Shown in pieces: positions 19,743 through 29,250 of a stretch of 64,000 bases of DNA. The position numbers and the translations under genes were made by a program. The stretch covers positions 186,001-250,000 of the forward strand of contig JADDTR010000023.1 in the NCBI GenBank assembly GCA_015345905.1, given 5' to 3'. The notes beneath the pieces were generated by a model that saw only the letters and a program-made list of their open reading frames with translations, was not told the origin of the DNA and did no database searches. Source of the stretch: Aotearoamyces nothofagi (lineage: Eukaryota; Ascomycota; Leotiomycetes; Leotiales; Tympanidaceae). Each line of letters starts with the position of its first letter. Position 1 is the first letter of the stretch.

Positions 19743-21629
19743 ATGGCCATCGTGGATCGGGCTGCCCTCTGGGCCGCGTCGCTGCTGCTGCTCTTCGGCT
19801 GGTGCTCAGCAAAGACCGTCACCTACGATTTCAACGTCACCTGGGTGACGGGCAACCCCGACGGCGAGACGGACAGGAAGGTCGTTGGCATCAATGGCCA
19901 GTGGCCTCTGCCGGTGATCGAGGTTGACAAGGGCGACCAGCTGGTGGTCAACATGCACAATGGGCTCGGCGACAAAGCTGCCTCGATTCACTTCCACGGC
20001 ATGTTCCAGAACGGCACCAACGAGATGGACGGCCCTTCGATGGTGACGCAGTGCCCCATTCCTCCTGGCTCCGACTTCACCTACAACTTCACCGTCAACC
20101 AGAATGGGACGTACTGGTACCACTGCCACACCGACTACTGCTACCCAGATGGCTATCGCCAGGCCTTTATCGTCCACGACAGCGACGCCTACTTCAACGA
20201 CCTCTACGAGGAGGAGCTGGTCGTGACGATAAGTGACTGGTACCACAAATTGGTCGAGGGCATCGCTCCAGACTTTCTGTCTCTCTACAACCCCACTGGC
20301 GCCGAGCCCATCCCGAATGCTTTTCTACTCAACGATACCCAGAGCTCAAGCATTGCTGTCAAGCCCAATACGACATATCTAATGAGGCTCATCAACGTTG
20401 GCTCATTTGTATCCCAGTACTTTTATATCGAAGACCACACCTTCCAGATCGTCGAGATCGACGGCGTATACACGGAGCCTACAGAAGCCGACATGCTCTA
20501 TCTCGCGGTTGCTCAGCGGTACTCGATTCTCATTACAACCAAGAACGAGACGGACAAGAATTATGCCATTGTAACCGTTGCCGACTCGGAGCTGCTCGAT
20601 GATATCCCGTCTGACCTGCAGCTCAACAATACCAACTGGCTGGAATACAATGCAGGCGAGCCACATCCCGAAGCCAATATCACCGTAGACACGGCCTCGG
20701 ATCTCGACCCGTTCGACGACTTCACTCTCGTCCCATATGACCAGATGGAGCTGCTGCCGGAGCCGGATTATGAAATCAGCGTTACTGTCATCATGAATGA
20801 CTTGGACGACGGGAAAGGCTACGCATTTTTTGACAACATCACTTATACCGCGCCCAAGGTGCCTACCTTGTTTTCCGTCCTCTCCAGTGGGAATCTCAGC
20901 ACCAATCCCGAAGTCTACGGCGAGTTCACGCATCCCTTTGTTCTCAACCACAACGACGTTATCCAGGTGGTTGTCAACAACGGCGACACGGGCTCTCACC
21001 CCTTCCATCTACACGGGCACAACTTCCAGGTCATCAACCGATCCCCGGCTTACGGACCAACCTTCTACGACTATGCAGACGGCGACCCAGTGGCATACGA
21101 TCCGAACAACCACACCGATTTCCCTTCCATCCCTGCCCGGAGAGACACGCTCATCCTACCCCCACAAGGCTACTTTGTCATCCGCTTTGTGGCTGACAAC
21201 CCTGGCGTGTGGATCTTCCACTGCCACATCGACTGGCATCTAGCGCAAGGCCTCGGCATGCTCTTTATCGAGGCTCCAACCCAGATGCAGGAACGCATGT
21301 CCGTCCCGCAGCAGCACTACGACGTCTGCTCGGCCGCCGGGATCCCGACCGAGGGCAACGCCGCGGCCAACAAGGAGGACTACCTGGACCTGACTGGCCA
21401 GAACAGGCAGGTCGCCTTCCTCCCCGGCGGTTTCACGCCTCGCGGTATCGTCGCGCTGGTGTTCTCGTGCGCGTGCGCCTTTCTGGGTATCGCTTTCATC
21501 GTCGTGTATGGCCTCAGCGACCTCAAGTTCCGCGACGAGAGCAAGATAGCTGTCGGGACAGTCATTCCTGCACCGAAGGACACGGTCGAAATGAGCCAGA
21601 TGCCTGTGGAAGAGGGATATCGGGACTAG
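19743..21629 (+). CDS. FET3: Fet3-type multicopper ferroxidase
   Basis: 628 residues from the ATG at 19743, chosen because it begins a clear signal peptide (LLLLFGWCSA). Three cupredoxin domains follow. Copper ligands are in place: HFHG (83-85), HCH (127-129), HPFHLHGH (from 419) and HCHIDWH (from 493). A single C-terminal membrane span (about residues 560-585) and a short cytosolic tail anchor it with the active site outside. It oxidises ferrous iron using oxygen and hands the product to Ftr1. An oddity is that the second copper motif reads WYHCHTDYC where relatives I recall have WYHSHTDGQ, adding two cysteines four residues apart. An upstream in-frame ATG at 19668 is unlikely to be used. 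Confidence 0.93.
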   Translation: MAIVDRAALWAASLLLLFGWCSAKTVTYDFNVTWVTGNPDGETDRKVVGINGQWPLPVIEVDKGDQLVVNMHNGLGDKAASIHFHGMFQNGTNEMDGPSMVTQCPIPPGSDFTYNFTVNQNGTYWYHCHTDYCYPDGYRQAFIVHDSDAYFNDLYEEELVVTISDWYHKLVEGIAPDFLSLYNPTGAEPIPNAFLLNDTQSSSIAVKPNTTYLMRLINVGSFVSQYFYIEDHTFQIVEIDGVYTEPTEADMLYLAVAQRYSILITTKNETDKNYAIVTVADSELLDDIPSDLQLNNTNWLEYNAGEPHPEANITVDTASDLDPFDDFTLVPYDQMELLPEPDYEISVTVIMNDLDDGKGYAFFDNITYTAPKVPTLFSVLSSGNLSTNPEVYGEFTHPFVLNHNDVIQVVVNNGDTGSHPFHLHGHNFQVINRSPAYGPTFYDYADGDPVAYDPNNHTDFPSIPARRDTLILPPQGYFVIRFVADNPGVWIFHCHIDWHLAQGLGMLFIEAPTQMQERMSVPQQHYDVCSAAGIPTEGNAAANKEDYLDLTGQNRQVAFLPGGFTPRGIVALVFSCACAFLGIAFIVVYGLSDLKFRDESKIAVGTVIPAPKDTVEMSQMPVEEGYRD

Positions 21630-22742
21630 TATTGTTGTATCATCGCATTCTTCTTGTTTTGCCTTTTCTCTTTGCCTGTATAATGAGGAATAACTGGCGG
21701 AAGGGAGACTCGAGAGCACTGGAAGAGTCCCGAAACTCTTCTTCTGCCCCCCCCCCCCCCTCTTTTTCTTCTTGTTCAAACTTGCCCACTAGCCGCTCCT
21801 ATTCAGAGCTCCTGCAGCTCTCTCTCTCTCTTCTGTGCTCGAGAACATTTGTAGTCTCATAGGTAGATAGCTAGCTAGCTAAGACGGCCCTCTGGATGAT
21901 CCTGCTTGCTTGTTTGCTTGGACCGGACCGGACCGGACAGGGGAGGGGAGAAGGGAGGAGGGAGCGAGTGGGCTGTTTTGTCTGTTAGGAAGAAAATGGA
22001 AATGAATATGAATATAGAATCGCGTCTTGACTCTACTGAAGATAATGAAGACACTAAAGACACTACTATCAAAGTCCGTGACTAGAATGGAACAGGACCG
22101 ACTACCTTTTTTTTTTCTTTCTTCCCTCGTCATGCTCTGCAAGCGATGCTTCGTCTCAAGTACTTGATGATCGAGACCTGTATCTCAGCCATGTATATAT
22201 GTATATATATATAGAGAGAGAGAGAGAGAAGAGGGGAGAGGTGGCAAGCAAGATATGTATGTGCGCTGGGTACGGGGTCGTTCATCCATTCTCTAGCTCA
22301 TCAACTCATCCACTCATCCACTCATCAACTCATCAACTCAGGGGGAGGGGGTTATCAAATAACCACATCACGGAGTGCTAGGATCCAAATCAAAGTAAGC
22401 ACGGGACCACCTCTCTTCCCATTTCCATTTCCATTTCCTGCACTGCAGCGCGTATCCGCCAATAGCAGCGCGCACGCCGCGACATGACTTCCCCCCCCAA
22501 CGTCTGCTCTCTCTGTGGAGCGCTTATTGGCGCCGTCCTGCGCGTGTCCCCGGGACGCGTTTTCGGGGAGCACGAGCCCGGGAAGTGAGTGAGTGAGTGG
22601 AAACATCGCCGGCAGGTTCTGGACCCCGTTGCGCTGCGTGCTCTCGTCGGTCGGCTCGCTGGGGCTGCAAGTTGGGGGCTGTGGGTGGGTGGGATGAGTC
22701 GCGTTGGTTGGTGAGTGATGGGCGTCTTCTTCGGGAGCTGTG
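21630..22742. other. spacer with low-complexity tracts
   Basis: No gene is recognised downstream of FET3. It contains a poly-C run near 21750, a TCTCTC tract near 21820, GACCG repeats near 21920, a poly-T run near 22108, TATATA followed by GAGAGA near 22200-22230, and CTCATCAACTCATC repeats near 22300. The FET3 3' UTR probably occupies its first part. Confidence 0.6.
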
Positions 22743-24068
22743 TTACGGGCCCGAGTTGCTGGAGTCAGCTTCGGACATGTATTCCTGGTTTTCCGAGTCT
22801 TCTTCGGAGTCGTGTTCCTGATTTTCTAAATCTTCTGGCAATGTAGAATATATCGCTGCCTCTGTGTATTGACGCTTCGCATGAGGGGGATACAGCGGTT
22901 GTGATGAGCGAGATACGCGGCGCTTGTTTGGAGAGGGAGATAGGGACCTCAAAATCGCGGTGGATAGCTCCAGCTGACGCGGTGATATATCATCACTGTG
23001 TCCTACCCTAAGCAGGTCTACCGGGTTGATAGTAGCCGGTTCGGCGGCGAATTCGATGCTTGGTGCTGTGAGAACGCCAACCAAGGCCTGCCGTAGGACT
23101 GGCAGTTCTACTGTGGAGGCCGTGCTTGAGTCACTACTTGACTCTGAAGGAGAACCGGCTTCTTCTTCTTCAGGAGTCGTATTCCACGAGAAGTTCGCGG
23201 CCAGGTACATGGCGACAGAATTCATCTGTAAGGACCGCTCTAGTGCCTCGTCCGAAACAAACGAGGATGTAAAGTCGGCGTCGAAGTCGGCGTCGAGGTC
23301 GGACAGAGGAAGAGCAGGTGGAGAGCTACAAGGGGTCTGAAGGGGGAGTTGGATGCAAGAGTATTCACGCCGGGTCTCCATTGTGACCCAGAACCGGAAC
23401 GACTTGCCATTTATCAGGAGGGTATTCTCATCAGACATTGGGTCGAAGACGATCATCGCAGCGTGCATCGCAAGGAAGCTCGTTCAGAGGACTAGCTTAT
23501 TCCAACAGTCCGAGTAGTTTTTGTAGATCTGCATTTCGGTCCAGAAGGTACCAGTGGAGCCATCATGAGCGACAAGTGGGATCGGTACATTCGCAAAGCC
23601 AAGGCAATCGGTGATGGCCACGCCCTCAGGGTATGGCTGTATTGGTATACTCTGGAAGTGTTGGTCCCACACGTCGTAGGTCATCGTACAACACGTAGAA
23701 CCTGTATCGATGATAATCTCCATGAAGCCGTCACTTCCAGTGGCCATATCCGCTCTCGCGCACGTGAAGTTTTCAAAGAACTTACCAGGATCCCAGTTAC
23801 CTATAGTAGGGCAATACGTTGCTGGCGGCGATATACAAAAAACAGTATCATCATCGTAGAGGCGTTGAAACCGCTCCCTTCGAGATAGCTTCATCCATTC
23901 CTTGAAGAAAGGTAGCTGCCAGCTAGAAATGCATTGGTTGAGTTTCTCAAGCGCAAAGTCCACTGAACATATTTCTTCTTTTCCCTCGGGGAAAGTGGAG
24001 AGGAGCTGCTCAAAGTAGTAGGCCAGTTCTGGACGATTTATTCCGACTGCTTGTAAATTTGTGTCCAT
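22743..24068 (-). pseudogene. retropepsin-like reading-frame region, possible retroelement-derived fossil
   Basis: The - strand holds coding-like sequence with an aspartic-protease active-site motif, IIDTGST, in the context expected of a retropepsin-like domain, with a Leu-Gly-rich flap-like stretch further on. After it comes an acidic, Ser-rich tail of more than 200 codons ending near 22743. I see no reverse transcriptase, integrase or terminal repeats nearby. The recognised part looks broken, with about one interruption. It may be a gene captured from an LTR element or a fungal retropepsin-like gene; age unknown. Confidence 0.45.
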
Positions 24069-24149
24069 GACCTTCGGGACTTTGCCAGGAATCGTAGCTA
24101 AGAGGGTAAGTTGTGCTTCTTATGAGATGCTTGTTCAAAACCATAGACA

Positions 24150-25050
24150 ATACCGTGCTTTGAATAATTGGCCTAGAACTTCTAGTAGATACAAAACCGA
24201 CAGAGCCGATGCGATTGTAGGAGGTCCCTTGAGAAGTTGGCATTGTGAATAAGGTTTATCGCTATGCTATGGAAGCTCTTGCTGTCCAGAAGCTACTGGG
24301 AATCTTTGTCGACGGAGAAAGAACGACCATACAACCCGCGCTGGTCTTGCACCTGGAGTGTAAGGATAAGCTGTTCCATATACAATGTTTTTCTTGCTTG
24401 CTATGTACAACAGCCTGCAGATTTAATTAGGAAATGGCCATACTATTTGAATGAACCAGAGAGTTGAATAACTCAACGGCCGATTTCGGATGCAACTCAC
24501 CAGCAAGATCAAAGTATATACTCGACTTGGCGAGCTATCTTATCTCCTTTCTTTATCGAGTCCATTATGTAAAACAATAGCAGACGTAACACGCTCGAGA
24601 GTCAGAGGCAAGGCACCACCAGCATACGACATGATGAATTTGATATCTGGGCAACGCGCGACGGTTCCTGGAATAACCAGATTTACTATGAACAATCTTA
24701 CAAGCAGTTAGATGGATGAAAATTGCTGTCTTGCGTTCGTTCAACTGTCAAAGACCTTTATCGAGGGATGCATCGCCCAGGTATACGCAATTAGCGTTTT
24801 ACAACATGCAGAACCCGACAACATCAAGCTGGTCGATGGCATAGTCGATCTCTTCGAGCGATTCTTGAGCCTCGAGCAAGGGTAGTGCAGCAAAGAAGCT
24901 GAATCAATCAGGATACTTGTCACAGATGTCGGAAAGAGCAAATTTTGTCTTGCGTGTGGTTTCCTTTGCCAGTGCTGCATCTCCCTGTTCCAAGTACGTG
25001 CTTGGTGCCATGGTATACTCTTTCATACAGGGTAGTCTGTATTAAATGCA
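24150..25050 (-). pseudogene. decayed ACMSD-type amidohydrolase gene
   Basis: Fragments of an amidohydrolase_2 (ACMSD / resorcylate decarboxylase-like) protein can be read on the - strand in order. They are TYLEQGDAALAKETTRKTKF, FSFFAALPLLEAQESLEEID with YAIDQLDVVG, LNERKTAIFIH, CPDIKFIMSYAGGALPLTLE with RVTSAIV, and after a probable intron KNIVYGTAYPYTPG. These match the family's core strands and the C-terminal (G)TDYPYTP motif; here the expected Asp is Ala. At least three in-frame stops interrupt it (two TGA and one TAA near 24780-24910), of the C-to-T or G-to-A kind. The N-terminal metal-binding motif is not recognisable. A frame change appears near the C-terminus. This is a dead gene. Confidence 0.7.
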
Positions 25051-25493
25051 TCTGAACACACCTGTACCGATGTCGTTTAAACAGCGTTGACGGAAGATGC
25101 GGAAGATGTATCAGCCGAGTCTCCGTGAGAAACTCCGACTTCACGCCGTTTTTATTTGCTGCAGAGGCAACAACCGGGGGATAATTATCTGCTTCTATAG
25201 AGGTGGTAAGTTGGCTAGGGTCCAATTGGTGATATTTATGCGAGTTGTTGTAAGAGGAGGTCTTGATGTTGTTATGCCAAATGAAAAGTCGCAGCTGTTG
25301 GTTATATTCCGACAGCATCGCCCACATTGACTTTTTCGTGCAGTTTTCTTAGCAGTCAACCAAACAACATGCTTACAGATGGAGATGTCTTCTCGAATAT
25401 TCTATTTGATCTTGAAAGAGAATCGAGGATTTGGTTTTATCTTCGTTTTGCTCTATAACCAGCTTTTTAGCATCTCTATACTCCCTTCCTCAC

Positions 25494-26171
25494 TCACTTC
25501 TCCAAACCTCTCACCTCCGCAGATCTTTTTATCCAAGGTGACGGATCCAAATACACATCAAGCCTCTTCGCCTTCCCCCTCTCCTCTCCCTCAGTCACCA
25601 TACCAAGAACACCAAACGCCGGGATCTCGATCTTGATCTTGTCAGGATCGTTGGCAGCTTGGTAGATTACGTTGCATGAGAAATATATTTCGTTTCCTCG
25701 GGCATCTATTTGGTGGCTCCTTTAGCTACAGCTCCTGTGGCTGGAGGGCAGAGATGAGGAGAAATGAAAAAGATAGGAGGAAAGTATGCTAGAAACGTAC
25801 GGGAAGAGATCAAAGTATGTTTCATACTCTCAAGCAACTTGAACGACGACTCGAAAGACTATTCATGTCTACGTTAGCGAGGTATTTATTAGTGTGTTTG
25901 GAGCAGGGTAGATCCGTACCTTGATAATATTATCAATACCCTTGATCTCGTCTGAATTTCCGGATCGAGAAACAGCATCTTTGGAATATATTTCAGACAC
26001 GCGAGATGTATCGAGCGAGTCCAAAATTTCATAAAACTAGAGCACATTATATTAGCCTACATACAATTTTGTTGTCTCTTCAGCATGTGAAAGGAGTTGA
26101 GAACTGTCTGGTAGACATACTTTGCGTACGAAAGCTAGAGCGTTCTTATCAGAGATTGAAGGGGCACTCAT
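25494..26171 (-). pseudogene. SnoaL/NTF2-like gene, probably decayed
   Basis: Starts MSAPSISDKNALAFVRKVCL and, across small GT-AG introns, continues FYEILDSLDTSRVSEIYSKD and SFESSFKLLESMKH, then IDARGNEIYFSCNVIYQAAN and IEIPAFGVLGMVTE, ending VYLDPSPWIKRSAEVRGLEK and TGA. The last part is typical of fungal SnoaL-like polyketide cyclase/NTF2-fold proteins ('RLDVYLDPSP'). No choice of splice sites I tried keeps one frame through the ATGAVAKGATK / IDARGNE segment, which suggests a small indel. It lies head-to-tail with the dead ACMSD-type gene, so the two may be remains of one catabolic or secondary-metabolite locus. Confidence 0.55.
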
Positions 26172-26256
26172 GGCTGCAACGAACGAGATGTTAGAGTTGT
26201 ATAGAAAAGACGCGGGTTTATTTTGAATTTTATACTTCGAAGAGGAAGAGTTATTT

Positions 26257-26385
26257 GTCAGTAATATATCTATAGTAATCACGACATATGAGTGCTTTGT
26301 CAGTAATATATCTATAGTAATCACGCTATGAGTGCTTTGTCAGTAATATATCTATAACTGGCAATCGCGCTACATGAGTGCTGAT
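26257..26385. repeat. about 42-bp tandem repeat, three copies
   Basis: GTCAGTAATATATCTATAGT recurs at 26257, 26299 and 26339 with intervening ATCACG...ATGAGTGCTTT; the third copy is diverged. The array lies about 90 bases upstream of the SnoaL-like start codon. Confidence 0.8.
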
Positions 26386-27337
26386 AAATCAAGTTGCAAA
26401 TAGGGTCCACTGTCTATAAGTACTTGCAAGCATTCTCTTGAGTCGCAAGTATCTAAGATGCACCACCCCACTCTGTAGGGTACAGTATTGTTTTGACTCT
26501 ACTCCGTCGAGTAGGGTGGAGTGGAGTCGTGGAGACGGTGAAGTCACGTTGAGTTTGCACCAGCGAATCGCTATCCAATGGGATCACCAAGTTTCCTCGG
26601 TAGCTAGTTAAGTGTTGTTAACATTTAGCACACGTGACCTTCGGGTAGCGCTAGTGGGAGCATAAGGACAGCGCTAGACTTCTACAGAGTTAGGCATAAA
26701 TCACACTCTATTTCGCAACAAGTATTGACGATAGGGAGCCTCACAAATGATCGCAGCTAGAAATTAAGCTTTCATGTCGATAGCCCCCTCACACAATAAC
26801 TCCGTGAAAAAAGGGACCGCAAAGTGATGAGAATTTTCCGCTCGCCATAAAAGATTCATATATCAATCAACGACTATCTGGCAGGAATGTGTAGGAAGTC
26901 GCCATGATTTCGGCCCCCAAGTTATGGCCGGTCGGGCGGGTCGCGCCAATCCCCGGAGTGGCTTTTCAATCGAAGCCCTCGTACCGTAAGCCTACAGTAA
27001 CACGGAGGTGCATCCTTTGTTTTCAGCACTCGACCCCGCCTTTTGCTAGATTGAATCTCATCCACAGATGCTGTTTGATAATGATCGTATAATGCAGGGC
27101 GTCATAGATTGGTCTCCAAACCTCCCAGTCTACGCAAGATAGCTGTTTCCAGTGCGCGGCTTGGACTTCCGTATAAGAAGACTCCATCCCTCTTCCTAAG
27201 TCGAGTCCAGCCCATTATCTTGAATATCCTGTCTCCATCATCTTTGACTACACAGCAACACAAGCCTAATTTCTCTCGGCCATTTGAGTTTCTATCCCTA
27301 ACAGCAAGAAGGCCCTCTTTTCTAGAACACAAATATC
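26386..27337. other. spacer upstream of the cupin gene
   Basis: No gene is recognised. A short inverted motif built from ACTCTACTCC/GAGTAGGGTGGAGT lies near 26497-26525. The last part is presumably the cupin promoter. Confidence 0.5.
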
Positions 27338-28051
27338 ATGGCATCACAGTTCAAGCGCTCTATCACTGCTCATCAAGAGGCTCTGGTTGATTCTAACGGC
27401 GCAAGATTGACACGTTTTGCTATCCCAGCCGCTGGCACCTCTATGCTTCAGACCCAGACATTCCCTAACCCATCACAATTCAAAGACGTACCCCACGATG
27501 AGTACTCCTTGAGCCCTCCATACCACTGGCATTGGCACCAGGACGAGCATTTCGAGATCAAACAAGGGTATGCAACTTCACCAAACTATCCTGTGTATCT
27601 GATCTGGCAGTTTCAAGCTACTAAACAAGCCCACAGCCGATTCATTTTCACTCTCGAAGGCAAGGAAGCTACACACGACTTAAGCTCCGGCCCCATCACC
27701 ATTCCCGCTCGTGCTAGACACACATTTCATGCAGATCCTACATCAGCTGAGCCATGCGTGGTCCAGATCTCGGCCGACGGCACGAGTGGAATGGACGAGA
27801 AGTTCTTTAGGAATATATTCAGCTATCTTGACGATTGTCGGAAACAGGGCGTTCCACCTCGTCTTCCGCAGCTTCTGCTGTTTCTACATTCATCGGAAAC
27901 AAGTCTGGCATTCCCGGGACCGGCGGTGCTGATGAGATGGCTGAGCTGGACATTGGGCTTGGTGGTTGGGAGGTGGATTGGTGGGTATTTGCTGGGGATG
28001 AAGGATTGTTATGAGGAGTATTTTGACGAGGAGAAGGTTAAGAGGGCATGA
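27338..28051 (+). CDS. cupin-fold protein with C-terminal hydrophobic segment
   Basis: The open frame is 237 codons. Conserved RmlC-like cupin motifs are present: PPYHWHWHQDEHFEI, with metal-ligand type His residues near 63-67 and Glu near 70, and RFIFTLEGKE. Between KQG and RFIFTLEG lies a 69-nt segment (27568-27636) with GTATGC at its start, TACTAAAC branch-like sequence and CCACAG at its end. Removing it joins KQGRFIFTLEG exactly as in relatives I recall, giving a 214-residue protein. Because the intron is a multiple of three and stop-free, an unspliced reading also stays open. A hydrophobic stretch near the C-terminus may be a membrane anchor. Substrate unknown. Confidence 0.75.
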   Translation: MASQFKRSITAHQEALVDSNGARLTRFAIPAAGTSMLQTQTFPNPSQFKDVPHDEYSLSPPYHWHWHQDEHFEIKQGYATSPNYPVYLIWQFQATKQAHSRFIFTLEGKEATHDLSSGPITIPARARHTFHADPTSAEPCVVQISADGTSGMDEKFFRNIFSYLDDCRKQGVPPRLPQLLLFLHSSETSLAFPGPAVLMRWLSWTLGLVVGRWIGGYLLGMKDCYEEYFDEEKVKRA

Positions 28052-29250
28052 CGGATGTGACAAAGCTTCAAATTTGATTGCAAAATGCTTAAGTGTATCA
28101 ACAACCCAGTCTCTTCAGCCTTGTGACTGGAGTAGCTTTGGCACCTCTTCCCGTCATCCTAGGTCGCAGATATTGGACCAACCCTGCACCTGCATTCAGG
28201 CCGATCTTTAAGACCAAGGTAGTTGAACTAAATAATTACAGGGACAGTATTCTTCCTATTTACCTTATTCTTTAAGGACATGGAGTAAAACTTCCCATAT
28301 ACCCTCTTCTAAACCGATCACGTCTGATAACCTGTATAAAACAGCTCTATCTATTCTGCTTTAGGTATTTGAAGCAAAAGCTATGTATATAATGCCAGTA
28401 ACAGCTCAAGATGACCTAAAAGGTTCCATCGTGTATAAGCTCAGGTTTCGCATTGATTCTTTTGGAGGTCGGGCATTATCGATTCTTCACCTAAAGGTAC
28501 GCGTGATTCGCAAACCCTGCAATCATTATGCCTATAAAATGCCGTATTATAGAAGAAGGGCAAAAAATACGAGTGCCCAAAGCCACGGACTCCGAGTAAA
28601 ACCATACACAAGCAGTGGAAACAGCAGGCGGTGTAGTTTTGCAGCGCCACATCACATATACGCAGTAGCAGAAAAGTTGGGGATTCTATACACTCCGGAG
28701 GCACAAACCTATCACAGCTTTGGGCCTCATCGCCGACCTGTTGCGCCCGAGGGGAAATTTTTGCGCTATAAGGCCTTGGCTTTTAATCTCACTATCCCAA
28801 TCACACGGCCTGGTGCAAAGGGTGAAACAGTTGACGCCCATGCTATCTGTTTCCCAAGCAGGTTCGGCCACAGATCACGACAGCGAGGTGTCGCAATGGC
28901 ACATGCATACGTCAAACAGGGGAAAGCGGCGGCTAAACTGCCTGTTTTGGTTGTCCTTCGATGTTGAAGAATTGCTGCAGAACGATAAGGAGGTGCGGGC
29001 TTGTTCTGTAACCAAGGTAGCGGGCAGCGGGCAATCGTCACAGCTAGCAGTTCATCACGAGTCAAGTTAGCGTGACCCCCAGAATCTACAGCATCGGCAC
29101 CGGGAGATTTGCGTATTAAATGCCGGCGATGGCCCACATTTAGTATCCGATATTGCGGTTGATAATAACGGTCTCTTCTGTTTTCTCTTCTTGACTTTTA
29201 GCAAGTGCAGCTCGATCGAATGCTTCGTAACGTCTCCTTTTGTCCAAAGA
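28052..29250. other. spacer without a recognised gene
   Basis: About 1.2 kb. The longest open frame (28383-28967, +) has a low-likelihood translation with no motif and is not counted as a gene. No RNA gene or repeat was seen. Confidence 0.45.

Noticed and set aside
28383-28967. 194-codon + frame
   Set aside because: No known motif, no clean intron context, unlike neighbouring gene composition; treated as chance.
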